Below are positions 1-11,435 of a stretch of DNA of 64,000 nt, one piece after another. The stretch comes from Eleginops maclovinus. Its lineage: Eukaryota; Chordata; Actinopteri; Perciformes; Eleginopidae. The notes under the pieces were generated by a model. The model was not told the origin of the DNA. It searched no databases and saw nothing but the letters and a program-made list of their open reading frames with translations. Each line of letters starts with the position of its first letter. The stretch's first letter is position 1. The DNA lies in assembly GCF_036324505.1 (NCBI RefSeq), contig NC_086355.1, positions 23,089,018 to 23,153,017 on the forward strand, written 5' to 3'. Both the position numbers and the translations under genes were made by a program.

Positions 1-1016
1 CCTCCTGCGACTTCAGAGGAGGAAATACAATTACAGAGTCCAGAGGATCAGTTGCAGCTGGATGTCTCGGGCCCCTCATCCAGATTCAATCACTGGATTA
101 CTTCACACGTTCATTAGACGGGACACATGTACACAAGCATAGATACTTTTTTCATGTGTGAACAGGAAGAGAGCAGAAACAGGAGCAACAGCACCATTGT
201 GCAGGGTATTTTTTCACCCCTTTACGAAAGAGGATAAGGGCCAAATATACATTTTTTTATTATTATAAGATAAAAATTAGAATGATGAGAAAAAAAAAGT
301 CAGAATCTTGAGAAAAACTAAAATGCTCTGAATAATAAAACATTTCTGACTTTACTGACTCTTTCTTCAGAATCCTGTATTTTTACTTTAAATCTCAGAA
401 CTCATGGAACAAAAAAAATAAACTGATGTGACCCTAATCCTATCCTATTCAAACAATGGGAATAAAAGCTGGAAGCAGAGATGTGTATATAGCTCAAGTT
501 CAATATTAAAGGCGTTATGAACACATTGAGCTAAAGTCAGAGCAGTGAAGGATGTAGATTGATTTTTGACTAATGATCAAAAATTAAAGTCTGGTGTCTT
601 GTGTGATGTGACAGACAGTAAACCTGTGACATTTCCCTAAACCATACCTTTTTGTATTTTCACAGTGAATTAGAATGCTTTCTGTAAAGCGCGGACAAAA
701 AATGTGATTCTCCCGATGACTGCCTCAGATAAGAAAGTGCAACTGTTTTAACATTCACCATCACTGCCATTTGATTCAGACAATAAACACTACAAGAGAT
801 TTTATTTGTACATAACTGTTTCTATTTCTATGAACTACTCAAAACACAACAAGTCAAGCAAAAACTGTTTCTGAACAAATTAAGCATATGGCATAGAATC
901 ATTGCAGTTTGGGTGAAAGAGGAGTGAGAAAACACAGAGCAGTGTCCTCCTCACTTCATTTGACTCACTAAGCTTTATTGACATGAATGGATTGTGCCAC
1001 AGGTCTGCTCCGGCGG
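1..1016. other. unassigned AT-rich non-coding DNA
   Basis: I see no convincing ORF, transposon end or RNA gene here. The sequence is AT-rich with short A runs and stops in all frames. It is treated as intergenic or intronic. Confidence 0.5.
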
Positions 1017-1060
1017 GGAGGGGGGGGGACTGACTGACTAACTGACTGACTGACTGACTG
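1017..1060. repeat. poly-G run and (ACTG)n tetranucleotide repeat
   Basis: A G-rich run (about 1017-1028) is followed by roughly eight ACTG units to 1060, one of them with an extra base. It is a simple tandem repeat with no coding meaning. Confidence 0.85.
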
Positions 1061-1480
1061 CCAGTACAGAGATGAGGATTTGGCCTTGGCAAGCCGGGGC
1101 ACACTGCCTCTAAGGTTCTCCGAGGTTCATCAACCCCCCTCCCCCTCTCAATTACCAGTCCTTCCCCTCGTTAGGGCCATCTGCACTGGAGATAATTAAA
1201 GAGAGTCGCACTCTAATGCAAGAGTGCCCTCTTGAATCGCTCCATTGATCTTATGTCCTGAACTTCCACGGGCAAAATCTCTCTCCACATCAATACCCAA
1301 CTGTATGCATGATGTGTAATAGCTTGATGTTGATTAGGAAAAGCTATTGGCATTTTTAATGGGCTGCTGCAGGACGGTATCGCTCGGAGCGGCTTGGGCT
1401 CAGTCACAGAGTAAAGATCTACAGCCCTGGGAGGGGCGTTTTGGGGTAGAAGTGTGTTCATACTGTATGGCTTTTTACGC
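1061..1480. other. unique non-repetitive block, candidate conserved non-coding element
   Basis: This is high-complexity, GC-balanced sequence with no match to the repeat families seen elsewhere in the window and no credible ORF. The 1180-1370 part mixes TAATTA-like and E-box-like words in the way fish conserved non-coding elements do. That is an impression of texture only; conservation cannot be tested here. Confidence 0.2.
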
Positions 1481-1483
1481 TTA

Positions 1484-1869
1484 CGCCGTGGCTACACTGG
1501 ATGCGAAACTGAAGCTCAGCGCATGTTGAGCGCACGTTCTGCGGATTGTATCATTTTACTGGCTACACCGGCAGCGCACATACAGCGCACGTAGCTACGG
1601 TGCAACATACAGGCAAAACAAGACTTTCGTTGTCTTCAGTTTTTGGATCCAGCACGACAACAGGGAAACTGCAACACTGAGTTTGTGTTTCATCCATCGA
1701 TCGTCTGTCGTTATCTTATCTGTAGGCTGAATAATTTGGCTAATGAATTTTGACGACAACAGATATCTCCATGATGTAGCCACTTCCATTGATTACAATG
1801 GAATCTATTGTTGCAACGTGCGCTCAACATGCGCTGCGCTTCAGTTGCGCGTCCAGTGTAGCCACGGCT
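1484..1869. mobile_element. 386-bp MITE with ~54-bp terminal inverted repeats and TTA target duplication
   Basis: The left arm (1485-1538) and right arm (1815-1868) are inverted repeats differing at three internal positions. Both begin GCCGTGGCTACACTGG when read inward. TTA flanks both sides (1481-1483 and 1870-1872) if one unmatched terminal base is counted in the element. A 3-bp TTA/TAA duplication is the hallmark of PIF/Harbinger, so a non-autonomous Harbinger-like element is the best guess. The core between the arms has no transposase. The superfamily call is inference; the paired arms are directly visible. Confidence 0.75.
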
Positions 1870-2034
1870 TTAGTCTGACATTCAACTATGCATGTTGCCA
1901 TCACTCATGGAATTGTCATGTGCGTGACAGTCTATTGTTATTCTTCTTGAAAAAGAAGAATGGTCCTAGTTTTGGACTTGATTTGGACTGGATTAACTTT
2001 GTCTTGAATACAGCCCTGGTCACAAACAAAAAGT

Positions 2035-2140
2035 TTATAGAGGCCATATTATGCTAATTTGGGTTTTCCCTTTCCCGTACTGTTTAATTTAGATCGGTCT
2101 GCAAAAGCTGACATCTCAGTGTTCTCTCGGACACTCCCCC
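2035..2140 (+). mobile_element. MITE family A, 5' end fragment
   Basis: The segment reads like one end of the ~470-bp family A element (full copy at 51912-52379 in the other orientation): a GAGGCCATATTATGCT-like start, a GGGTTTTCCCTTTCC stretch, then a TCTGCAAAAGCTGA-like segment. The rest of the element is missing. Confidence 0.55.
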
Positions 2141-3746
<1,606 letters not shown>

Positions 3747-3818
3747 GGATTTATGCTCTAAAACACTATAGTTGGTCTATGTATTTTCTTGTGTCTCTGT
3801 TGGCAGCGGTTGCAGAAG

Positions 3819-4261
3819 CTGGGGTGTAAAATAGCTATGTTAATTAATAAGTACTGAACTTGTACTTCAGTTAAGTATTTCCATTTTATACTACTTTGTA
3901 CTTTTACTTGAATTCAGAGGTAAATGTTGTTATTTTACTCCACTACTTTAAAATAAGAATTTATTTACACCTTGATTAAATTCTCATTCTACCCAACAGA
4001 ACATTCAGTCATTAAAACTAGCTGCACCTTTACCAGCTTGATAAACAAATCAAGAATTATAATACAAATAATATATATTATTCTGAAATGGGCCAATCTG
4101 GATAATTTCTTTTGGTACTTTAAGTTTACTTAGATGCCAATACTTTTCGACTTTTACTTCAGTAACATTTTGAATGCCGGACATTACTTGTTACAGAGTA
4201 TTCCTACACGATGGCATTTTTCTACTTTTACTATGAGTTCTGAGTACCTCTCCCACCTCTG
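3819..4261 (-). mobile_element. non-autonomous hAT-like element, family C (copy 1)
   Basis: A 443-bp element flanked by an exact 8-bp direct repeat, TGCAGAAG, at 3811-3818 and 4262-4269. That length is diagnostic of hAT insertions. The right end read inward is CAGAGGTGG, as in the copies at 4960 and 12198; the left end is degraded (CTGGGGTG). The interior carries the many AAGTACT/AAAAGTA words typical of this common fish element and encodes no protein. The orientation is opposite to the copies at 4960 and 12198. Confidence 0.85.
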
Positions 4262-4269
4262 TGCAGAAG

Positions 4270-4959
4270 TTCTTTCTCCTCTGCTGAAGGGGAATCTGCT
4301 GAAGGGGAAAAAGGAATCACAACACTCTGAAAGTACCCACATGTGGCCAACAGGAAAAAAAATAAAAATAATAAAGTGTAGGGAGAGGTTTATTAATGAT
4401 GCCCAGAGTCTGTGGGCTGAATAATATCCCTCTCTTAAGAACGGCTGACTTAATCTTTGACTTTCATTAAATGCGTGAAGGCTAATGATTTCCTCTCACC
4501 GTTAACATTGTGATGCTGTCTTTGGGAAAGAAAGAGACATCATTAGGTTCCATGGTAACGCACTTTGTTCCACACACTCACAAATCCAGCTCCGCTCCAA
4601 ATGGGACCCTATTAAAGATCATTGGGCCCCGCTAAACCCAGCATACGAAGCCCTTCATTTTTTCTGCCAGGGCCCAGGTGACAGAGTAAAGGTGTGCAGA
4701 GGGGCTCGGAGGCCCCGGGCTGTGGAAAGTAATTACCCTCAGTGGTAATTATGAGCACGGAGCTCAGGTCTGACCTTGGCGAGGTGATTCAGTGAGAGGT
4801 GGGGGGGTTCACATGTTGCTGCCAGAGAAAAGGGTCCTAAGAAAGAGCTGTTGGTAGTGTGTACCAGATTTATGAGTACACAAATCTAGGTGTTTGTTTG
4901 GATATTTAGTGATGTGACCATATTAGAGTCGATTAGATTAATCAGGAAGTGCATTCAGT
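4270..4959. other. unique non-coding block between two hAT-like copies
   Basis: Only short, domain-free frames are present. The 4440-4790 part is high-complexity and GC-balanced, with an inverted AATTACC / GGTAATT pair near 4730-4750. It could be regulatory DNA, but nothing beyond texture supports that. Confidence 0.25.
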
Positions 4960-5412
4960 CAGAGGTGGAAGAAGTACTCAGATCTTAGGTAGAGAAGTGT
5001 AGAAATACTCTGTTACAAGTAAAAGTGCCCTATTCAATGTTACTCAAGTACAAGTATAGAAGTATTGGCATACAAATAAGTGCCAAAAGTAAAAGTACTC
5101 ATTATGCAAATTAACCCATTTCAAAATAGTATATATGATAGATTTTGGTTATAAGTGTTGATATTTAATCAATCTTGTAAAGGCGGAACTCATTTTAAGT
5201 AATTGTGAATTTCCAAATACTTTTAAGTGTTAATCATATTGTTTTCATTAATCTATATCTGCAAAGTAACTAAAATATACTTCATACATTTTGTAAAGTA
5301 CAATATTTACCTCTGAATTGAAGTAGAAGTACAAAGTAGAATAAAATGCATAGAGTACTTGTACCTCAAAGTTGTACTTCAGTAAGGTAAATTTACTTGT
5401 TTACTTAACACA
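4960..5412 (+). mobile_element. non-autonomous hAT-like element, family C (copy 2)
   Basis: It begins CAGAGGTGGAAGAAGTACTC, fitting the hAT terminal rule YARNG, and runs through the same AAAAGTA/AAGTACT-rich interior as copies 1 and 3. The right end is degraded and no 8-bp duplication of the left flank (CATTCAGT) was found. It is an older copy. Confidence 0.75.
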
Positions 5413-5934
5413 ACTCAACCAAACCAAAACGTATGGACGTAAATGATAAAGTACTTCCTGGGACTTGTGCTACATTTGTACTGCAACAGTCCCAATTAAT
5501 AATTGACCCTGATGTGATGTCTGAAAGCAAAACTGTGTATCCAGTCACATCTTAGTTAGTGCTGCCGATCAACAGGGACACAGAGCTGCTGAGGTAAAGC
5601 CTGTCGAGGACCGGTCGAGTTGTTCTTGGCAGCTGAGCAGGAAGCAGCTCAGCGTTCAGAGAGACACAGCAGGGAAAAACAGCGTGTAGAGTTGGATATT
5701 TTTCTAACTCAGTGAATTAAGGTTTTTTTTTTTACTTAGAATGCTGTTTGGATGCTGATTGCAATTGACGCATGATCGTTGTTAATTCCTGATATTTCTC
5801 CAATGAGAAACACAAATCTGTGTTAGCAGTTATCTATTAGCACTCTTCTTCTTGGCTAAATAAGGAAGCTAAGCGCTAACATTACGGATGCAATGTTTAA
5901 CTGCAAAGGGACTGAAATAACTCATAACAAACAA
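5413..5934. other. unassigned non-coding DNA
   Basis: Nothing recognisable apart from a short poly-T run near 5727-5736. Confidence 0.4.
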
Positions 5935-5937
5935 AGT

Positions 5938-6258
5938 TAAAATGGGTGTTATCATACTTATTTGGGTTTTCACTTTCCTGTAGTGTGATAGGTGTTTGTG
6001 CGTGTAAATTATCTGCAAAGGCGAGAATTGCAAAGCCTCCTCCATTGGACTTCATTGTTCACTTCCATGACATAATGGCATCACTATGTAACACTTGCGC
6101 TTCGATTAGCTAGCACTCCAACACATTGTACGTGATAGGCTGGGGCATCCCTAAGCGGTTGACCAATCACAAAAGAGCCGGCCAGCTAACCAATCAGAGC
6201 AGACTGGGCTCTGGTTTCAGACAGAGGGTGAACAGAGGTGCTGCAGCACAGGCAGTAT
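5938..6258 (+). mobile_element. MITE family A, partial copy
   Basis: It contains the two most constant family A blocks: GGTTGACCAATCAC followed by an AGCTAACCAATCAGAGC-like segment, and GGCTCTGGTTTCAGACAGAG followed by GGTGCTGCAGCACAGGCAG. The left end is degraded and the right end stops near 6258. The ORFs here are chance frames within the repeat. Confidence 0.75.
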
Positions 6259-7488
6259 GAGGTCACATCATTTAACCCTAACAAAGAATCTAAAACATTA
6301 CTAGCCCCTCCCCCCCCCCACACTCCTAGTGACCTTGTGCACTGCTGTACACCTGCAACCTCGGATCCGCTGACATCAACCTCCTCATACCTCCCACTTT
6401 GTTCAAGAACAGCACCTGGGGGGACAGGCCAATTCCATTGATGGAGCTCTCTCCTCCAACACTTCACACCCTCAACCCCCTGCCCCCTTATAAAAACTTC
6501 ACTCAAAATTCACCTATTTCAGCCGCTTTCTGTTCCCCCCTCTTCACTTTTTAGTTGCAATTTTTGTTATGAAAGTACTCATTTATCATTGTCGTCGTTA
6601 TCTAGAAACAAATACTTTAACGCTTTAATCTTCTGCAAGGTCAAAATATAAAACCTTTAGCTGGTCCAATAATAATACACAGTGATTTAATAATTGAGTG
6701 TTTGCTGCCATGACCCTGTGTCCTCGTGCACATCTGTTTCTTCTTAAGTCTTATCGGAAAATCTCGAGCAAACAGGGATCAGGATACAGCACGGCAACAT
6801 ATCACAAGAATGCACTCAGTGGCCAATTTTCAAAGCTGAAAAACAAATAAGCATTTAATCTCTATCAAATGATTATTTATCAAGACTAAATTGAACAGAA
6901 ATACAGAATATGCAAAGGTATTCATATCAATGCGTCTACAGCACACAGCTATTATATTTTTCCCTCTAATTTGAAGATATGGTTCATTATCACCTTCATT
7001 TAAAATACAGATTCTTGAAAAAGTAATCCTGAAAATATAATATCTGTTCCAAGCATATTAAACATGACATTATTCTCTGACTCGACTTTGAGACAGGTGG
7101 AGGCGTGCCTTGAAATCTGACAGTAAAAAAGTGTTGCATCGAACCACTGTTTGATTCCATCGAGGAAAAACTGAATAACTTTTTATGGCGTCAAGGAATT
7201 TGTTTCAACTACAACAACAACTTGACATTTAGTTGTAGTTCATTAAATCAGATGTAGATGCCCCCCCACTCCCATCCCATCATTTATATATAGGCCAAAT
7301 GGATTGTTTTAGGGCACCAGCTGTCATTAAGCACCACACACAGTAAACTGGAGATGTAGGACAAGTTAAAAATGAACATGTTGCCTAATCTCAATCCATG
7401 TTACTATAAATCAGTCTGTGAAGTAGTTGGTGCAGTTACATCAAATATATCAGGATATAGTCACAGGTGTTTTTATTTTTTAATCATT
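6259..7488. other. unassigned non-coding DNA
   Basis: A C-rich run lies near 6307-6320 and another at 7261-7267. Otherwise this is AT-rich sequence without a recognised gene or repeat end. Confidence 0.4.
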
Positions 7489-7489
7489 C

Positions 7490-7690
7490 TAATAAGATAA
7501 GAGGTACTTTATTAATCCCAAACTGGGACACCTTGGCCTTGCGGCAACATCAAATAAACAAGGCATCGCACATAATTTGAAATTAAAAATAGAAACAAAC
7601 AATTCTAAAAATATAAACATCTCAAAATATAATACATTAGCATTAGAGTAAAAATAATATACAGTTGAGTACAAAGAGTCATCATTTTCG
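7490..7690 (-). mobile_element. LINE/SINE 3'-tail fragment
   Basis: On the minus strand the segment ends with GGGATTAATAAAGTACCTCT, the 3'-tail motif also at the end of the SINE near 35270 and, in degraded form, near 43790. Only the tail and some AT-rich sequence 5' of it remain, so the parent element cannot be named. Confidence 0.5.
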
Positions 7691-8701
7691 GAGGACTTTT
7701 TCAACGCAAATGTAAAGTGATTTTTAAAGAAGTTTGATTTCAGAACAAGCAGGTTGGACCTCAGTTCCCCACATTTAGCTTTGAAACAGATAGTGATCAG
7801 TATCATTTAAATACAATTATATGATTCATCTATAATATGTGCATTTCCTGAAATGACATTGGTCCAACACAATTCAGCACTGAGTTATTACGAGACCACA
7901 TACAAACAATAAAAATAAAAATATCTAAATTCATAAATTCATAGGAAGCCCAGCAGTCCCCCCACTAGAGGCCTCTTCTGCTGCTGGCTCTGGAGCTTTT
8001 AAGCGCTTCCTTCCCAGGTGCAGCTCGCTGTACACCTGAGTAAATCCACTGGAGGGAAAAAGGCACAGGAACACATGTCGTAACCTTCCTTACTGACCGT
8101 AGAATGTATTCTGCGGTGATTAACACATTAAAAAAATGTGCATCTGAAATGTTCTTTAGTAGGAGGATTCTCTGGGGCTTTCTTGAACATAAAGGACTGC
8201 TGGTTTTTTTTAAACATATAATTCAATAAATACATAAGAAAGTATTCTCATGTGCCCAAAGACTAAATACAGTATGATTAGCAAATGTCTGTGTCTCCAA
8301 TGCTACTTGGAAGGCCATCAAGTATGTGGTATAATAAATATTAAATGTGGAGTAAATTGAAAGAAATACAATTTTAGTGTTTTATTTCTTCATATTTCAA
8401 ATAAAATCCTGATAAAAGTGTAAGTTTCTTTAAGTAATCTCATGTAAACGTTTTACTGTCAGAACATTTCCCAGAATATGTCCATACCAGATTTCAGTCA
8501 TAACAAAGTGATGGATTATTTTTTATCTTACCAAATATAGTTTTGGGACTCAAATGGGTACATGTGTCTGCCGTTGAAGCAATTCTTGCAACACTGATCA
8601 TCGCAGTTGACCCTGAGCATTGTTGCACCGGATAGAGCCGAGTCATCAAAGTCTAGGATGTGATGACAAGCCAGATGCACCGTAGAGTTTCACCATCTGC
8701 C
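7691..8701. other. unassigned non-coding DNA
   Basis: AT-rich sequence with no domain-bearing frame. It ends at the TTAA that borders the piggyBac element. Confidence 0.4.
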
Positions 8702-8705
8702 TTAA
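8702..8705. repeat. TTAA target-site duplication, left
   Basis: TTAA directly precedes the terminal CCC of the left inverted repeat and pairs with the copy at 11451-11454. Confidence 0.95.
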
Positions 8706-8720
8706 CCCTTGTATTATGTT
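8706..8720 (+). repeat. piggyBac left terminal inverted repeat
   Basis: CCCTTGTATTATGTT, a perfect 15-of-15 inverted match to 11436-11450. The leading CCC is usual for piggyBac ends. Confidence 0.97.
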
Positions 8721-8740
8721 GAAAAAAAATTACATTGATT

Positions 8741-8763
8741 ATGTTGCGGGTCATTTTGACCCA
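8741..8763 (+). promoter_or_regulatory. subterminal inverted repeat (left) with ERE-like palindrome
   Basis: This 23-bp segment is a perfect inverted copy of 11240-11262. Positions 8748-8762 read GGGTCATTTTGACCC, which contains GGTCA-TTT-TGACC. In piggyBac elements, subterminal repeats help the transposase recognise the end, so transposase binding is the default role. The match to the estrogen-response-element core is discussed as a finding. Confidence 0.85.
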
Positions 8764-8817
8764 TACTGTGTAAATGCACTCAAAACAGTCAAGAAAACAG
8801 GTTAAACCAATAACAAC

Positions 8818-8823
8818 TTTATT
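8818..8823 (-). terminator. candidate polyadenylation signal of the transposase gene
   Basis: TTTATT on the plus strand reads AATAAA on the minus strand, about 450 bp downstream of the transposase stop and inside the element. Position and hexamer fit. There is no transcript evidence. Confidence 0.45.
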
Positions 8824-8929
8824 TTAGATTACATAAACATTTACAAAAGTGACATACACTACATTTTTAATTCCAACACCATATTTAAGAACTATTTAGT
8901 CTAATCCTCTTGTCCTCCTCCCAGGTCAA

Positions 8930-9140
8930 AATGATAATTCTTCCCTCCTTCTTTCCTCCTGCCATGCTCTCTCCTTCCTTCTTCTCATCCTGTTTTCCTT
9001 CTCTCTGTTCATCCTCCTCTATTCCCTTCTTTTCTCCCTTCCTTCCTTCTTTCCTCCTTCCTTCCTTCTTCTCTTCCTTCCTTCCTTTCTCACTTCTTTC
9101 CTTCCTACCTTCTTTCCTTCCTCCCTTCCTCCTTCTTTGA
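8930..9140. repeat. polypyrimidine (CCTT)n-like tract inside the piggyBac 3' region
   Basis: About 200 bp of almost pure C/T on the plus strand (A/G on the transposase sense strand), with CCTT/CTTT units densest at 9040-9139. It sits between the transposase stop and the left end, so it would be in the 3' untranslated region. Lys/Arg/Glu/Gly-rich frames across it are low-complexity shadows. Confidence 0.9.
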
Positions 9141-9270
9141 CCAAAGAAAGCACAAGGGCTACGTTTTTCCCTCTTCATGAACACATTTCTTTTTAACTTT
9201 GACTTCAACTTTAACTTCATCCCAGCGAACTTCAACTTTTCAATGTTCATCACATTTTTCTTCAACATTT

Positions 9271-11043
9271 TCAATGTTCTCCACATGATGGACAGAATGT
9301 TACTGTGTGCTTTCTGCAGATGTAATTCTTGCATTTCACACAAGAGGTACTTGTTTTACTGTCCTCTCGGGAGGGACAGACCTGGCATCTTTTCCTTTTC
9401 TTTCCTCCTGTGTCCACTGGATGTTGGTTGGGTGAGGTTGGGTTGGGTGAGGCTGCAGGTTGGTCGGGTGACCTGAGCTTGACCTTTTCAATGACAGCTG
9501 CAGCTGCTGGGGATCGAGCTGGCCTGGCTCGCGTCTGGATCTTGGGAGTGATAAGTGCTTTGCCGAGTTCTTCCAGGAAAAGCCGACGTCTGTACAATTT
9601 GCCGGCATTCCATTTCTGGTTGATTGCAGTCCACAGGACATAGGCATTGTAAGCAGACACGTCCACAATGTTGTAGAAAATCACCAAAGGCCAACGGGCT
9701 GTCTTGCGCTGGCAGCTGTATGTTGCTGTGACTTTGTCCAGATTGTCAACTCCTCCTTTGGTGGAGTTATAATCCAGGATCATTTGTGGCTTCATGTCTT
9801 CTCTTGTGCTCAGAGATGCATCTGTGTGCATTGTACTCATTACAATAACATTCTTGTTTCTCTTTGGGCAGTATGAAACAACTGTTGCTTTCTCAGTGAA
9901 AGCAAATATTGAGGAATGCAGAGGTCTGCCCTGCATCTTCAGAATTTCAGTGGGAAGTTCTGGCTTATTTCTTCTGACTGTTCCCAACATGGTCAGCTTT
10001 CTCTTCTGAAGTTCATCTCCAAGGCGGTAGGATGTAAAGAAGTTGTCACATGTGATGTTATGACCTTGCAGCCCTTCACTCATTTCCAGCACCACACGCA
10101 TCCCCTGATTCTTCTCAGATGTTCCTCCAGGTAGCTTTCCAGTGTATACTTGCATATTCCATGCATAGCTGGATTTTGCATCACAGGATGCCCATATTTT
10201 GATGCCATACTTGGCGGGCTTGTTGGGCATGTACTGTCGGAAAGGACAGCGCCCCCTGAATGGAACAAGGCGCTCATCTACAGTAACATGGGGATCAGGA
10301 TTGTACAACAAAGGTAAAATTTCAACCAATTTATCCCACACATCTCTGATCACAGCTAGTTTGTCTCTTTCACGTCGACCAGCTCTGGTGTCGCGGTTGT
10401 CAAAGCGGATCACACGAGATATCATGTGGAATGTCTCCAGAGACATTGTTGCACGAAAGATTGGCCTTCCATTCTCTTCATTCCATAGACTTGCAGTTGC
10501 TTCTCCCTTTGACCTGTACACTCCAGCTAATAACAGAACTCCAATGTAAGCATGTAAGTCAGTCTGATCCAGTGGCTTCCATTTCTCTTGTAACACATGT
10601 CTCCCCTCCAAGTTGGTCATTTCCAGTATAATCCTCTCTATTGGTGAGGATATGAAGAGCTGAAATGCTGATTGAATCCCATCAACTCGTGTGACAGCAA
10701 ATCTTGTAGGACCGGGAGTCATTTTGATCACATTGGAAGATGACAGTCTGCCTCGGCTTGGGTGTGGTGATGTTGACCATTTTATATTACCGTCCTTAGA
10801 TGCCCATGTCCCCTCTGTGGATGATGATTGCTGCATTCCTTGGTTTTCATCTGTTGGAGGAACAACGGCAGACTCGTCCTCTGAATCCTCCTCATCGTAG
10901 GACAATTGACAATCTGGATCAGCAATAACATTGTCCTCTGTCTCTGAAAGATCCTCTGGTTCTGAAATATCTTCCTCTACATCACTTTCCCAGTTCAAAA
11001 TCTGTGATAAAGCCTCCTCAGCTGCCATCCTTCTGGAGCTCAT
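9271..11043 (-). CDS. piggyBac (PGBD4-like) transposase, 590 aa
   Basis: It catalyses cut-and-paste transposition at TTAA sites. The frame is open for 625 codons from 11148. I prefer the Met at 11041-11043, giving 590 aa, because it starts MSSRRMAAEEAL like related transposases; the five-codon-later Met is also possible. In 590-aa numbering, an acidic Glu/Asp-rich segment spans about 17-65. The catalytic DDD triad is D256 (VTVDERL), D333 (ITCDNFF) and D433 (GGVDNLD), spaced 77 and 100 residues apart, close to the moth enzyme. Trp451 (TARWPL) lies 18 residues after the last Asp, where the moth enzyme has its conserved Trp. A KRKR basic patch precedes a C-terminal zinc-binding domain, C-x2-C-x11-C-x2-C-x4-C-x2-H-x4-C-x2-C (about 553-587). 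No stop, frameshift or missing catalytic residue is seen. Activity is inferred. Confidence 0.95.
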   Translation of the reverse strand: MSSRRMAAEEALSQILNWESDVEEDISEPEDLSETEDNVIADPDCQLSYDEEDSEDESAVVPPTDENQGMQQSSSTEGTWASKDGNIKWSTSPHPSRGRLSSSNVIKMTPGPTRFAVTRVDGIQSAFQLFISSPIERIILEMTNLEGRHVLQEKWKPLDQTDLHAYIGVLLLAGVYRSKGEATASLWNEENGRPIFRATMSLETFHMISRVIRFDNRDTRAGRRERDKLAVIRDVWDKLVEILPLLYNPDPHVTVDERLVPFRGRCPFRQYMPNKPAKYGIKIWASCDAKSSYAWNMQVYTGKLPGGTSEKNQGMRVVLEMSEGLQGHNITCDNFFTSYRLGDELQKRKLTMLGTVRRNKPELPTEILKMQGRPLHSSIFAFTEKATVVSYCPKRNKNVIVMSTMHTDASLSTREDMKPQMILDYNSTKGGVDNLDKVTATYSCQRKTARWPLVIFYNIVDVSAYNAYVLWTAINQKWNAGKLYRRRLFLEELGKALITPKIQTRARPARSPAAAAVIEKVKLRSPDQPAASPNPTSPNQHPVDTGGKKRKRCQVCPSREDSKTSTSCVKCKNYICRKHTVTFCPSCGEH

Positions 11044-11239
11044 TTTTGGTGAGTTTGTCAAAGAGATGACATGAGAACAGTGACAAGGACAAGTGTGAGA
11101 AAGTTCCCTCTCTTCACACACCTGGCTCTGGGTCTCAGAGGCAATCAAAATACAAACAATTGTACATCAAAGTAAAAAGTACATCAAAGAGACATGTTTA
11201 TTTTGGATCTGAACAGCTATTTACCAACATTAAAGGGTC

Positions 11240-11262
11240 TGGGTCAAAATGACCCGCAACAT
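11240..11262 (-). promoter_or_regulatory. subterminal inverted repeat (right) with ERE-like palindrome
   Basis: A perfect inverted copy of 8741-8763. Its core GGGTCAAAATGACCC (11241-11255) contains GGTCA-AAA-TGACC. It lies just upstream of the transposase start on the sense strand, so it could influence transcription as well as transposase binding. Confidence 0.85.
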
Positions 11263-11417
11263 CATCTTTGTATACAAACTCTGCACAGACATTCCACTAC
11301 ACATCAAAGTGTCCAGATTTTACACACCAGTTCATGACCCTAGATGATGAAAAGTCACCAAATTTCATCAAGAAAAAGAAAGGATAACCAGTACTTTGGT
11401 CAACACAAAAACTGAAA

Positions 11418-11433
11418 TGGGTCAAATTGACCC
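11418..11433. promoter_or_regulatory. third ERE-like palindrome, next to the right TIR
   Basis: TGGGTCAAATTGACCC contains GGTCA-AAT-TGACC and ends 2 bp before the right inverted repeat. It differs from the left-end palindrome at one position of 16. It is probably the right-end counterpart of the left subterminal site. Confidence 0.8.
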
Positions 11434-11435
11434 TT

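Noticed and set aside
8885..9343. 152-aa Lys/Arg/Glu/Gly-rich frame overlapping the transposase 3' end
   Set aside because: Its bulk is the polypurine tract, and it overlaps the real transposase in another frame.
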